DNA from: a virus
Direction: 5' to 3' (one strand)
Length of the DNA: 40,995 nt
Virus record (IMG/VR): IMGVR_UViG_3300002835_000411
Location: 1-40,995 of that record
The first letter of the stretch is position 1, and each line of letters opens with the position of its first letter. The position numbers and the translations under genes were made by a program. The notes below the pieces were generated by a model. The model was given only the letters and a program-made list of their open reading frames with translations, made no database searches and was not told the origin of the DNA. Shown one piece after another: positions 1 through 8,477 of the stretch.

Positions 1-1335
1 ACATTGTTTAATACAATGACTGGATTAACGATAACTGGTGATTTAACTGTTACTGGTGGTGCTTCATCATTATTTAGTGGTAATAGTTCATCTGACCTTG
101 TTAGGGTTACACAAACTGGTACTGGGAATGCATTTGTTGTAGAAGATTCTAATAATCCAGACTCAACACCATTTGTGATTGATGCTAATGGTAGAGTTGG
201 TATAGGTGGAGTAAGTCTATCTGAAAAATTAAATATTGATGGGAATATAAGTTTAATTAGTTCCGCAAGTACAAAAATAAATATAGAATCTGGAGCTGGT
301 GTAAGAACCTATTTAGCGGCAGATGGTCAAGGTTCATCATTTGGGTCTTTAAGTAATCATGATGTTGTATTCTATAGGGGTAACTCTGAATTTGCTCGTA
401 GAACGGCAACTGGATTTGGAATTGGTACGGCAACACCATCTGCTAAATTAGACGTTTCTGGTGATACTAAAATAAGTGGTGGTTTAACAGCGACTACAAT
501 TTCAGCAACAACTTATTATAATTTACCTACAGATGTAACAGTAACTGGTGGTACTTATGCTGCTGGTACAGCTACATTTACTAACAATACTGGTGGTACG
601 TTTAACGTTACTGGATTTAGCACTGGGACAACCACTGGTTTAGGTACCGCTAACTATTTAACTAAATGGACTGGTTCAACTGGTCAAGGTAATAGTATTA
701 TTAGAGATGATGGTACCAATATTGGTATTGGAACAGCACCAGAAGCTGATAATAAATTTTCAATTTTTACAGTTAGTAATAACACTTATGGTTTATGGGT
801 TAGAAACGCTAGTAATATTAGTGGTGCTAAAGGTATATATGGTTTAAGTAATGGTAATGTTGGAACTCAAACTGGTGTGTGGGGTGTAGGAGAAGGACAC
901 CCTACAACTGGTACTAGTATTGGTGTTGATGGTGGTGCTACTGATGGTTTATTGGGGATTGGTGTTAGAGGTACTGTTGGTACTAGTGAATTTGGTTCTA
1001 TGGTAACTGGTATTGGTGGGTATTTTGATGGTAGAGGTGATGGTGGATATGGTTATCCATCAATTTCATATTCCGTACAATTGTTGGATGGTACTGAGGG
1101 TATAAATAAAGTATTGGTATCACAAACAGCGGATGGTAGAGCTAATTGGAGTTCAACATTATCTGGATTAACTACTGTTGCAGCTGCAACAGTTTCTGCA
1201 ACAACATTTATTGGTGATGTTGCAGCCGTAACAGTTTCTGCGACAACATTTATTGGTGATGGTTCACAAATAACAAACATTCCAGTACCATATGGAATTA
1301 TAAGTGCAATTGCAAGTGGTAACTATTTAATTTAA
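1..1335 (+). CDS. Tail fibre / receptor-binding stalk protein (5' partial)
   Basis: The reading frame is open to the left edge, so the N-terminus is missing; the TTG at 4 is not a convincing start. The product is rich in Gly, Thr, Ser and Asn, with short beta-type repeats. Stretches such as VGIG-TATPSAKLDVSG and TTFIGDGSQITNIP are typical of phage fibre stalks and are often found ahead of intramolecular chaperone domains. No S74-type chaperone follows; the protein ends soon after the repeat with SGNYLI. A 14-residue unit (VSATTFIGD core) is duplicated near the C-terminus. It lies just upstream of small structural-type genes and glycine-rich adhesins, so a role in host adsorption at the tail is inferred. 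The exact T4 counterpart cannot be named. Confidence 0.7.
   Translation, partial: TLFNTMTGLTITGDLTVTGGASSLFSGNSSSDLVRVTQTGTGNAFVVEDSNNPDSTPFVIDANGRVGIGGVSLSEKLNIDGNISLISSASTKINIESGAGVRTYLAADGQGSSFGSLSNHDVVFYRGNSEFARRTATGFGIGTATPSAKLDVSGDTKISGGLTATTISATTYYNLPTDVTVTGGTYAAGTATFTNNTGGTFNVTGFSTGTTTGLGTANYLTKWTGSTGQGNSIIRDDGTNIGIGTAPEADNKFSIFTVSNNTYGLWVRNASNISGAKGIYGLSNGNVGTQTGVWGVGEGHPTTGTSIGVDGGATDGLLGIGVRGTVGTSEFGSMVTGIGGYFDGRGDGGYGYPSISYSVQLLDGTEGINKVLVSQTADGRANWSSTLSGLTTVAAATVSATTFIGDVAAVTVSATTFIGDGSQITNIPVPYGIISAIASGNYLI
1177..1260 (+). repeat. Tandem 2 x 42 bp repeat in the fibre gene
   Basis: Copies at 1177-1218 and 1219-1260 differ at only a few positions. Each encodes a 14-residue unit with the core VSATTFIGD. 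This looks like a duplicated fibre-shaft repeat that could expand or contract by slippage. Confidence 0.8.
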
Positions 1336-1371
1336 AAATAAAATAATTATAATATAAATAAAAAATAAATT

Positions 1372-1794
1372 ATGGCAAATACAACATTAAATACAGCCCC
1401 AATATATACAGCATCTGGGGACACACAATGGGTTGTGTCGGCTACAACAGCCAATACAACAAAAGATTTAACAACTGGTACTATTTTTACTGCATTTACA
1501 GCGTCAGCTACTGGTGGTTATGTACAAAGAATTCGTTTTAAACCTCTAGGAACTAACGTTGCAACTGTTGCAAGAGTTTGGATTAATGATGGTGATGCTA
1601 ATGCGGTGGCAAGTAATAACACATTATGGGATGATATTTCTCTTCCACCGACAACAAACTCTGAAGTGTCAGCACAACCAACGTTTGAGCTTCCTTTAAA
1701 TATAGCTTTACCAGCTAACTATAAAATATTAGTAACATTAGGTACGGCAGTTGCTGCTGGTTATACAATAACAGTTATTGGAGGTAAATATTAA
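1372..1794 (+). CDS. Hypothetical small virion-type protein (140 aa)
   Basis: The start ATG follows an A/T-rich leader with no Shine-Dalgarno sequence. The product is Thr/Ala/Val-rich, with alternating hydrophobic segments and almost no charge clusters, consistent with a beta-sandwich. It has no signal peptide or membrane segment. Recognisable local patterns are GGYVQRIRFKPLG in the middle and LPANYKILVTLGTAVAAGYT near the end. It lies between the fibre gene and a run of adhesins, so a capsid- or tail-decorating role is plausible but inferred. I do not recognise a named family. Confidence 0.65.
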   Translation: MANTTLNTAPIYTASGDTQWVVSATTANTTKDLTTGTIFTAFTASATGGYVQRIRFKPLGTNVATVARVWINDGDANAVASNNTLWDDISLPPTTNSEVSAQPTFELPLNIALPANYKILVTLGTAVAAGYTITVIGGKY

Positions 1795-1799
1795 TTGAT

Positions 1800-1979
1800 A
1801 TGAATTACATATTATGTGAATTTGAATATGGGTATGTTGGACAACTATATCAAGAAATAAGTGGTGGGTCAGTTGTTAGATATACTGATTTAGATGGAAA
1901 TACGTTAGAATTAGTTGGTGATTACGGATATCATATTATTGATGCAAATCCACCTACACCAACATGGGTAAATGAATAA
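1800..1979 (+). CDS. Small hypothetical protein (59 aa)
   Basis: A 59-codon frame begins MNYILCEFEYGYVG and ends PTPTWVNE. It fills the gap between the 140-aa gene (stop at 1792-1794) and the first glycine-rich gene (start 1983) with spacers of 5 and 3 nt. That tight packing is the main argument that it is real. It is acidic and aromatic-rich (Tyr, Phe, Trp) with no membrane segment. Function is unknown; an accessory role in the fibre region is a guess. Confidence 0.6.
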   Translation: MNYILCEFEYGYVGQLYQEISGGSVVRYTDLDGNTLELVGDYGYHIIDANPPTPTWVNE

Positions 1980-1982
1980 ACT

Positions 1983-2891
1983 ATGTTGGATGTTTTTAAT
2001 ATAAATAATAGTCTACTTAACCAAGTGTTTTACAATAAAGGTGTTAACGCATGGCAAGTATGGCATAAACCATCTAACTGCAATTTTGTACACTTTTATA
2101 TATTAGGTGGTGGTGCTGGTGGACAAGGTGGCCCAACTGGTGCTGGTTCAACTAGAACTGGTGGTGTTGGTGGTGGGTCAGCTGCGATGTCTTATATTAC
2201 AGTACCAGCGTTTGCTGTTCCAAATATGTTATACGTTCTTGTAGCTTCTGGTGGTACTGGTGGTGCTTCTGGTAGTGGTAGAGGTGGTGTTGGTGGTTTG
2301 TCTTATGTTTCTACACAACCAGATAGTACATTCTCACCTTATACTGTATTAATGCAAAGTGGTATTGGTAATGCTGGTGCTGCGACATCAGCAACAGCTG
2401 GTGCTGTTATAACTTCAGCTAATATAGTTTTAGCTGAAATAGCATTTTTATCAGCGTATGCTGGTCAAACTGGTGGTGCTGGTGGTGTGTCTTCTGGTGC
2501 TGCGGCTAACGTATCACCAAATGGTTTACCTACAACAGCTGGTGCTGGTGGTGCTGGTGTGTCATCAGTTTCTATTTTAGGTACATCTGGTAGTATTTTA
2601 TCAATATTAGATTTCCCTAGAATTGCTGGTGGTACGTCAGCTGCATCTGCTGGTGCTACTCGTGGTGGTGATGGTTTTTCTACTAGACAAAATTTTGTAG
2701 GACCTAATTTTAAATATCCTATGTTTTTTACTGGTGGTGCTGGTGGTGGGTCATCTGACACTGGTGTTGGAGCTAATGGTGGTAACGGTGCGTTTGGCTG
2801 TGGAGGCGGTGGTGGAGGTGCTGGTGGTAACGTAACTGCTGGTTCTGGTGGAAACGGTGGTGATGGACTTGTAATAATAACAGCTAGTTAA
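1983..2891 (+). CDS. Glycine-rich tail adhesin, copy 1
   Basis: The first of three consecutive paralogues. A short N-terminal head (MLDVFNINN, then W-x-KPSN) leads into FVHFYILGGGAGG. About 250 residues of Gly-Gly-X and Gly-Ala-Gly repeats follow, and it ends with GGDGLVIITAS. The pattern fits the glycine-rich domain seen in phage tail-tip adhesins, where polyglycine-II sandwiches display variable loops; T-even gp38 adhesins are a known example. The non-glycine loops differ strongly between the three copies while head and tail are conserved, as expected for receptor-binding loops. Host receptor binding is inferred. Confidence 0.75.
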   Translation: MLDVFNINNSLLNQVFYNKGVNAWQVWHKPSNCNFVHFYILGGGAGGQGGPTGAGSTRTGGVGGGSAAMSYITVPAFAVPNMLYVLVASGGTGGASGSGRGGVGGLSYVSTQPDSTFSPYTVLMQSGIGNAGAATSATAGAVITSANIVLAEIAFLSAYAGQTGGAGGVSSGAAANVSPNGLPTTAGAGGAGVSSVSILGTSGSILSILDFPRIAGGTSAASAGATRGGDGFSTRQNFVGPNFKYPMFFTGGAGGGSSDTGVGANGGNGAFGCGGGGGGAGGNVTAGSGGNGGDGLVIITAS

Positions 2892-2903
2892 TAGATAAAT
2901 AAC

Positions 2904-3887
2904 ATGTTAGATTTTTTTAATATAAATGATGGTAGTGCCAATAAAAGTATTTTTTATGCTAATGGTCCAATGTATGTTACATCATTATCGGCTATAACAC
3001 AAACAGCTTTTCAAATATGGCAAAAACCTAATGGTGTTAAATTTGTTCATTTTTTTGTAATGGGTGCTGGTGCTGGTGGTGGTAATTCTTCAAATGCTAC
3101 TGTTAATGCAAAAGGTGGTGGTGGTGGTGGCTCAGCTGGTCATGTTACTGGTTTATTTTTGGCTAGTGTTTTACCAGATACATTATATATAAATGTTGGT
3201 GTCGGTGGTGTTGGTGGTGGTGGTATTAGTGGTACTCAATCTACTGGAAACGGTGGTGATGGTTCTGGTGGAAACGGTGCTTTATCTTATGTAATGATAT
3301 ATCCAGATACTGGTTTTACTGCGACAAATGTGGTTTTACAAAGTGGTTCTGCTGCTGCGGTTGGTGGGAGAACTGGTGGGTCAGCAAGTACTAATGGTCA
3401 AGCTGGAACTGTATGGACACCTACTGGTAATCTTTTAAGTAAATTAGGTTTAGTTTCCGCTTATGCTGGTCAAGCTGGTGTTGCTGGTGTTACTAGTGGT
3501 GTTGGAGCAAATCTTTTAATATCTGGTATAACAACTGGTGGTGGTGGTGGTGCTGGAACAAGTAGTAGTGTACCTTTTAATGGGGGTAGTATTATAGGTT
3601 ATGGGAATGTAATACCAACAGTATCTGGTGGTACTTCAGCTTCCACACTTACTACTAGTGGTACTAGTGGTTATATGTTATCAATACCTAACACAGTTGG
3701 TATGGCCAATAACCCAATGTTTTTTGCTGGTGGTGCTGGTGGTGCTTCTAGTAGTGTTGCTGGTGGAAGAGGTGGTAACGGTGCGTTTGGTTCTGGAGGC
3801 GGTGGTGGTGGCGGTATTTCATCTGGTAGTAATAAAGGTAGTGGTGGTAGAGGTGGTGATGGTATTGTAATAATAACTTGTTGGTAA
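2904..3887 (+). CDS. Glycine-rich tail adhesin, copy 2
   Basis: Paralogue of the preceding gene, starting 12 nt after its stop. It begins MLDFFNIND, carries W-Q-KPNGVKFVHFFVMGAGAGG about 45 residues in, and ends GGRGGDGIVIITCW. The interior is Gly/Ser/Thr/Ala-rich with long GGG runs. It is slightly longer than copy 1 (327 versus 302 aa) because of an N-terminal insertion (SIFYANGPMYVTSLSAI) and different loops. A tail-tip receptor-binding role is inferred from composition and context. Confidence 0.75.
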   Translation: MLDFFNINDGSANKSIFYANGPMYVTSLSAITQTAFQIWQKPNGVKFVHFFVMGAGAGGGNSSNATVNAKGGGGGGSAGHVTGLFLASVLPDTLYINVGVGGVGGGGISGTQSTGNGGDGSGGNGALSYVMIYPDTGFTATNVVLQSGSAAAVGGRTGGSASTNGQAGTVWTPTGNLLSKLGLVSAYAGQAGVAGVTSGVGANLLISGITTGGGGGAGTSSSVPFNGGSIIGYGNVIPTVSGGTSASTLTTSGTSGYMLSIPNTVGMANNPMFFAGGAGGASSSVAGGRGGNGAFGSGGGGGGGISSGSNKGSGGRGGDGIVIITCW

Positions 3888-3898
3888 TTTTTAATAAA

Positions 3899-4840
3899 AT
3901 GATAGATATATTCAATCTTCCTAGTAATGAACAAAATAGTAAAATATATTATGCTCTTTCTTCTGGTAGTACAAAATGGCAAACATGGCAAAAACCTAAT
4001 GGTGCTAAAATGGTTCACATTTATGTATTAGGTGGTGGTGGTGGCGGTGGCGGTGGTAGAACTGGTGCTGTTAACACTGGTACTGGTGGTGGTGGAGGTG
4101 GTTCTACAGCTATTTCTATTGGTTTATTTCCAGCATGTATGTTACCAGATATATTATATATAAGTGTCGGTAAAGGTGGTGCTGGTGGTGCAGCAAATAC
4201 TTCTGGAACTGCTGGAGAATTATCTTATGTTAGTGTTTCAGCATCAACTCTTAGTGCAGCTACTGTAATGCAAAGTGGTGCTGCTGGTGCTGGTGGTGGT
4301 GGAGCTGGTGGTTCTTCCGTAGCTGGTACTGCTGGTGTTGCTGGTACTATTTGGACATATACTAGCACTATTTGGGCTCAATTGGGACAAATAACACCGA
4401 CTGTTGGTCATGCTGGTACTCTTGGTGGTAGTACTGTTGGTGCTGGTGTTAACTTAACTTTACAAAATGTAGTTTCTGGTGGAGCTGGTGGTGGTGGTGA
4501 ATCTTCAAATGCATCATCTTTTAAAGGTGGTGATATAACTAGTACACTATATGGTTTTACAACACTTAATGGTGGAGTAGCTAACGCTGCTGACTCTACA
4601 ATACATGGTAATCATGGTTACTCTTATTCATTTCCATCTTCTAATTCATTTAGTAGAGGACCAATGTTATTTACTGGCGGTGCTGGTGGTGGTGGTGCTA
4701 ACACTACATCTAGAGATGGTGGTAGAGGTGGTAATGGTTCATATGGTTCTGGAGGTGGAGGCGGTGGTGCAGCTTATGGTGGTACTGGTGGTCGTGGTGG
4801 TGACGGTGGTGGTGGATTAGTGATAATTACTACGTGGTAA
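3899..4840 (+). CDS. Glycine-rich tail adhesin, copy 3
   Basis: Third paralogue. I place the start at the ATG at 3899, giving MIDIFNLPSNEQ, because that aligns with the MLDVFNI and MLDFFNI starts of copies 1 and 2. The in-frame ATG at 3878 would overlap copy 2 and add seven unrelated residues. It carries W-Q-KPNGAKMVHIYVLGGGGGG and ends GGGGLVIITTW. It meets the minus-strand regulator gene tail to tail with one base between their stop codons. Function is inferred as tail-tip receptor binding. Confidence 0.75.
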   Translation: MIDIFNLPSNEQNSKIYYALSSGSTKWQTWQKPNGAKMVHIYVLGGGGGGGGGRTGAVNTGTGGGGGGSTAISIGLFPACMLPDILYISVGKGGAGGAANTSGTAGELSYVSVSASTLSAATVMQSGAAGAGGGGAGGSSVAGTAGVAGTIWTYTSTIWAQLGQITPTVGHAGTLGGSTVGAGVNLTLQNVVSGGAGGGGESSNASSFKGGDITSTLYGFTTLNGGVANAADSTIHGNHGYSYSFPSSNSFSRGPMLFTGGAGGGGANTTSRDGGRGGNGSYGSGGGGGGAAYGGTGGRGGDGGGGLVIITTW

Positions 4841-4841
4841 A

Positions 4842-4994
4842 TCAATCTTCGTCATAAAGACCTTTTTTAGGTTGACATTTCTCCCTAATCAATTTTTCAA
4901 CAAAAGCAAACATTTTAAGACCGTTTTCCTCACAATATTGTTTTAACATTTCGTGAGTTTTTGGCGTAATTTTTAAGTTTTTATCTCGTTTCAT
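4842..4994 (-). CDS. Small ribbon-helix-helix-like DNA-binding protein (50 aa)
   Basis: The only minus-strand gene in the window. It starts MKRDKNLKITPKTHEMLKQ and ends KGLYDED. A short strand (NLKITP) is followed by two predicted helices (KTHEMLKQYCEENG and KMFAFVEKLIREKC), the strand-helix-helix plan of Arc/MetJ/CopG-type repressors. In that family the strand pairs in a dimer to read the DNA major groove. Positive charge at the N-terminus also fits. The intergenic region next to its start contains repeated half-sites, so autoregulation and control of the divergent sheath gene are inferred. The family call rests on pattern only; the product is short and could be another small phage protein. 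Confidence 0.65.
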   Translation of the reverse strand: MKRDKNLKITPKTHEMLKQYCEENGLKMFAFVEKLIREKCQPKKGLYDED

Positions 4995-5010
4995 AACACT
5001 TTTCTCTATA

Positions 5011-5051
5011 AGTATGATAAAAGTATGATAAAATTCATACTAATTCATATT
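5011..5051. promoter_or_regulatory. Repeated operator-like half-sites
   Basis: Two adjacent direct copies of AGTATGATAAA (5011-5021 and 5022-5032) face two inverted copies, ATTCATACT (5033-5041) and ATTCATATT (5043-5051). The central pair forms a perfect inverted repeat, AGTATGA-N6-TCATACT (5022-5041). Half-site spacing is 10-11 bp, about one helical turn. It sits 17 bp upstream of the ribbon-helix-helix-like gene and about 85 bp upstream of the sheath gene, so it is a good candidate binding site for that protein. Confidence 0.6.
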
Positions 5052-5089
5052 TATATTTTTAATTGGCCTTACTTTTGAAAAAAAGTTAA

Positions 5090-5097
5090 TATTTATA
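5090..5097 (+). promoter_or_regulatory. Candidate late promoter element TATTTATA
   Basis: TATTTATA followed by ATAA, 37 nt before the sheath start codon. It matches the motif recurring upstream of other structural genes here. A second TATTTATA at 5048-5055 overlaps the edge of the operator-like repeats. Confidence 0.45.
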
Positions 5098-5134
5098 ATA
5101 AAACGATAAATAACATAAAACAAAAAACAAAATT

Positions 5135-7921
5135 ATGCCAAATAAAGTATTTGTAAGCCCAGGGGTTTATACATCTGAAAAAGACTTATCTTTTGTAACT
5201 AGTCAGATAGGTGTAACTACGCTAGGTTTAGTTGGTGAGACAACTATAGGACCAGCGTTTCAACCTATTTTTATATCTAGTTATGATGAATTTAAAAACT
5301 TTTTTGGACAGTGTAACGCTACAAAGGTTAAAGATAACAACGCTCCTTTATATGAGTTACCATATATCGCTAAAGAATATTTAAATCAATCTAACCAATT
5401 GTTTGTAACAAGAGTATTAGGTTTATCTGGGTTTGAAGCTGGTCAAGCTTGGGGTATCACATTAGATGCTGCATTAGACTTGTCAACGACTGCTACGACA
5501 ACCACTACTTCTTATTCACCATTATTATCATTTACAGCTACATCAGCAAACACTAATGTAACTATTGTTAGTAATGACCCATTATTACAACAAATCATCA
5601 ATAGTGGTGATTTAGATGATACATTAGCTACATTATCACAAGGACCAACTGGTACTACGTATGTTGTTACTGGTAACATTAAAAATAACGGTTTATTCAG
5701 TGGTTTAACAACAACAATGTATCTTAATAATCTAGCTACTGTTGGTGCATTTATTACTGGTACAACAACTGGTGTTACAGTTCATTATACTGGTACTGGT
5801 TATTCAGACACTGAAGATAAATTAGTTGCCTTGTTACGTTCTAGAGGTGGAATTAATGGTGATACTCAATTACCAGCATACGAAATAACTGGAACAACAA
5901 ACGGTCCAACATTTGTTTCTTCAATTACTGCTGCATTAACTGACCCATTAGCAGAATTTTCATTATCTGGTAAATCTAATATTCAAGGAAACTTCAATTA
6001 TTCTTTATCATTAGATAACACTAAGAAAAGTTACTTACCAAAAGTATTAGGTAGAACAAATAATGATGGTAAAACTGCTGTATTCGCTGAAGAATTTTTT
6101 GAGCAAATGTTTGACACATTAGATAAAGCTGGTAAAATCAGAGGTATCAATCAAACAATGATTAAATATGCTAATTCTTTCAATGATTACAAACAAGAAT
6201 ACAAACCAGCTGTTACTCCATATGTTGTTTCTGAATTACGTGGTACGAAAGTATTAAGATTATTCAGATTCTGGACTATTTCTGATGGTAATGCTGCAAA
6301 CGAACAATTTAAAATTTCTATTAGAAACATTAAATTAGATACTAAAGAGTTTGATATTGTTGTAAGAGCTTTTGGTGATAATGATACACAACCTACAGTA
6401 TTGGAATCGTTCTCAAGAGTAACAATGGACCCAACTTCTGTTAACTATGTTGCTAGAAGAATTGGTACATTAGACGGTAACTTCCCTTCAAAATCAAGTT
6501 ATGTTTTGATTGAATTAGATGACACTAATGACACTTCAGAAGCTTTCCCAGCTGGTTTCGTTGGATACCCAATGAGAAATTACCAAGCAGCTAGTAATAG
6601 TGGTGTTGTTTCACCTAACTTATTATTCCAAACTGCTTATGGAGAATTTGATACTTATAGTCAAATAGGTAAAAAGTATTTAGGTTTATCTGACCTTGTT
6701 GGTATTGATGCTGATTTCTTTGACCATAAAGGTGTTGAATTTAGTGCATTAACTAAAGGTTTCCATATGGATGTGGATGCAGCTTCAGCTTTAATTGATA
6801 ACCAAGCGTTCTCTTTTGAAGTAGGTGCATACGAATTTAGAAGTGAAGCTGGTGTGTTAGGTACTAAATATGAAAAAATTAGAGCTCGTAAATTCTCATT
6901 TGTACCATTTGGTGGTTTTGATGGATGGGATATTTATAGAACTAGAAGAAGTAATTTAGATTCATTCTTAATCAACGGTACATTAGGAAGTAAAGGTAAA
7001 ATTAGTGGTGCATTTAAATCTAGAACATTATTTAACGGTGATGCTGCAATAAACTCTGATTACTATGCATACTTAGAAGCAATTTGGACATTCAAAAACC
7101 CAGAAGCTGTTAACGTTAACGTGTTTGCAACTCCAGGTATTGATGTAATGGATAATGGTAACTTAGTTGAAGAAGCAATTGATATGGTTGAAAACGACAG
7201 AGCTGACTCATTGTACATTGTTACAACTCCAGATACTGATAGTGGTGGTGATGTAATGACTGCTGGTGATATTGCTGATTTCTTAGATGGTACTTTTGAT
7301 AGTAACTACACATGTACTTACTGGCCATGGATTCAAGTTGATGACACTGAAAACAATGTTTATATTTGGATGCCAGCGACTAGAGATGTTGTAAGAAACA
7401 TAGCATTTACAGATAAGAAAACAGCTCCATGGTATGCGGTTGCTGGTATCGAAAGAGGTACTGTTAACGCTATCCAAGCTAGAAAAAAATTAACATTAGA
7501 CGAAAGAGATACTCTTTATGATGCAAGAATTAACCCAATCGCTACTTTCACAACTGAAGGTATCAAAATCTGGGGTAACAAAACTCTTCAAATTAAAGAT
7601 ACAGCTCTTAACAGAATCAACGTTAGAAGATTGTTATTACAAGCAAGAAAACTTATTTCTGCTGTTTCTATCAGATTATTATTTGAGCAAAACGATGCAG
7701 CTGTAAGAAACCAATTCTTATCACTTGTAAACCCAATCTTAGACAGTATTAGAAGTCAAAGAGGTTTAACTGATTTCCGTGTGGTGTTATCAAACGACCC
7801 AGAAGATTTCGACAGAAATCAATTGACTGGACAAATATTCTTGAAACCAACAAGAGCATTAGAGTTCATCCAATTAGAGTTCGTAATTATGAATACTGGT
7901 GCGTCATTCGACAACGTATAA
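5135..7921 (+). CDS. Contractile tail sheath protein (T4 gp18-like)
   Basis: Forms the contractile sleeve around the tail tube that drives injection. The N-terminus, VFVSPGVYTSEKD, and the C-terminus, with LTGQIFLKPTRALEFIQLEF ending in FDNV, are typical of myovirus sheath proteins. The conserved C-terminal region also has the expected ARINPIATFTTEGIKIWGNK and LNRINVRRLLL segments (about 790-840). At 928 aa it is much longer than T4 gp18 (659 aa). The extra length appears to be a Thr/Ser/Gly-rich insertion at about residues 115-300, probably a surface domain facing outwards. It opens the tail cluster and is followed by a hairpin terminator. Confidence 0.93.
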   Translation: MPNKVFVSPGVYTSEKDLSFVTSQIGVTTLGLVGETTIGPAFQPIFISSYDEFKNFFGQCNATKVKDNNAPLYELPYIAKEYLNQSNQLFVTRVLGLSGFEAGQAWGITLDAALDLSTTATTTTTSYSPLLSFTATSANTNVTIVSNDPLLQQIINSGDLDDTLATLSQGPTGTTYVVTGNIKNNGLFSGLTTTMYLNNLATVGAFITGTTTGVTVHYTGTGYSDTEDKLVALLRSRGGINGDTQLPAYEITGTTNGPTFVSSITAALTDPLAEFSLSGKSNIQGNFNYSLSLDNTKKSYLPKVLGRTNNDGKTAVFAEEFFEQMFDTLDKAGKIRGINQTMIKYANSFNDYKQEYKPAVTPYVVSELRGTKVLRLFRFWTISDGNAANEQFKISIRNIKLDTKEFDIVVRAFGDNDTQPTVLESFSRVTMDPTSVNYVARRIGTLDGNFPSKSSYVLIELDDTNDTSEAFPAGFVGYPMRNYQAASNSGVVSPNLLFQTAYGEFDTYSQIGKKYLGLSDLVGIDADFFDHKGVEFSALTKGFHMDVDAASALIDNQAFSFEVGAYEFRSEAGVLGTKYEKIRARKFSFVPFGGFDGWDIYRTRRSNLDSFLINGTLGSKGKISGAFKSRTLFNGDAAINSDYYAYLEAIWTFKNPEAVNVNVFATPGIDVMDNGNLVEEAIDMVENDRADSLYIVTTPDTDSGGDVMTAGDIADFLDGTFDSNYTCTYWPWIQVDDTENNVYIWMPATRDVVRNIAFTDKKTAPWYAVAGIERGTVNAIQARKKLTLDERDTLYDARINPIATFTTEGIKIWGNKTLQIKDTALNRINVRRLLLQARKLISAVSIRLLFEQNDAAVRNQFLSLVNPILDSIRSQRGLTDFRVVLSNDPEDFDRNQLTGQIFLKPTRALEFIQLEFVIMNTGASFDNV

Positions 7922-7943
7922 TTAGAATTAAAAATAAAGCAAT

Positions 7944-7968
7944 AAAGCTCTCTTTTGAGAGCTTTTTT
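7944..7968 (+). terminator. Rho-independent terminator after sheath
   Basis: A 9-bp stem AAAGCTCTC / GAGAGCTTT with a TTTT loop, followed by a T run. It starts 22 nt after the sheath stop codon. Confidence 0.85.
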
Positions 7969-7979
7969 GTTTTTATAGA

Positions 7980-7987
7980 TATTTATT
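7980..7987 (+). promoter_or_regulatory. Candidate late promoter element (TATTTATT)
   Basis: One mismatch from TATTTATA, 12 nt after a terminator. It ends only 3 nt before the next start codon, so a transcript from it would be leaderless or begin inside the gene. This makes it a weaker example. Confidence 0.3.
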
Positions 7988-7990
7988 AGT

Positions 7991-8386
7991 ATGAAGATAA
8001 TTAAAATTACGGCAGAGCAATTTAATAGATTACTTTTAAAAGAAGCTAGTGAGAAGAAAGTAACATTTAATTACTCAATTGAGATGATATTGGCTATGGG
8101 TAAAATATTAGGATTAGAATTAAAAAATTATAATCTAGAAGTAGCTAATAAAGAATTAAAACAAGAGTCAACATACACTAAAATCAAACTTATTTTAGAT
8201 GATAAAGAAGAGTTAAATAAGATAATTGAAGATTTAGTAAATAAAGGGTTGATTGATGCCGATAAGAAATTTAAATATGATGCTGAAAAGATTGTAGACA
8301 ATTATAATTCAATATCAAAAGAAAATGGTTTTGAATGTAAACTTAAACATTCTGAAGTAATAAATAATATTTTAAAAAATAAATAA
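7991..8386 (+). CDS. Hypothetical protein with an ITAEQF-type N-terminus (131 aa)
   Basis: Unknown function. The product is Lys/Glu/Asn-rich and probably mostly helical, with no membrane segment. The N-terminus, MKIIKITAEQFNRLLLKEAS, resembles that of the 534-aa protein at 11027 (KIVITESQFKRL...IKEE) although the rest of the two proteins is unrelated. The tag ends in L-K-E/A, which fits the (L/I)-x-E cleavage pattern of T4-type prohead proteases. A virion-targeting or processed leader is therefore conceivable, but this is inference. It lies between sheath and tube genes, with its own upstream terminator and a candidate late element. Confidence 0.65.
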   Translation: MKIIKITAEQFNRLLLKEASEKKVTFNYSIEMILAMGKILGLELKNYNLEVANKELKQESTYTKIKLILDDKEELNKIIEDLVNKGLIDADKKFKYDAEKIVDNYNSISKENGFECKLKHSEVINNILKNK

Positions 8387-8425
8387 TTTTTATAACTAAA
8401 AATAAAAATATTTTAAGTTTTAACA

Positions 8426-8433
8426 TATTTATA
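8426..8433 (+). promoter_or_regulatory. Candidate late promoter element TATTTATA
   Basis: TATTTATA followed by ATAA, 44 nt upstream of the tail tube start, in an A/T-rich gap. It is nearly identical in flanks to the copy at 5090. Confidence 0.45.
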
Positions 8434-8477
8434 ATAAAAAACAACAAATAATAAAATTAAATAAAAACTAGAACATT

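Noticed and set aside
1353-1360. TATAAATA, an exact T4 late promoter core, before the 140-aa gene
   Set aside because: It is a single clear case on this strand in A/T-rich DNA. The recurring element upstream of other genes is TATTTATA, so this copy is not supported as a promoter.
2465-2761. Antisense frame rich in proline over a glycine-rich gene
   Set aside because: GGT/GGA repeats read backwards give Pro/Ala runs; it is a shadow of the adhesin gene. The same holds for 3671-4018 on the minus strand and 3628-3870 and 4605-4820 on the plus strand.
3878-3898. Upstream ATG for the third glycine-rich gene
   Set aside because: It overlaps the previous gene and adds residues that do not align with the N-termini of the two paralogues; the start at 3899 does.
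6931-6938. TATTTATA inside the sheath coding region
   Set aside because: It lies deep within a conserved coding stretch with no gene start nearby, and in an AT-rich genome some chance copies are expected.
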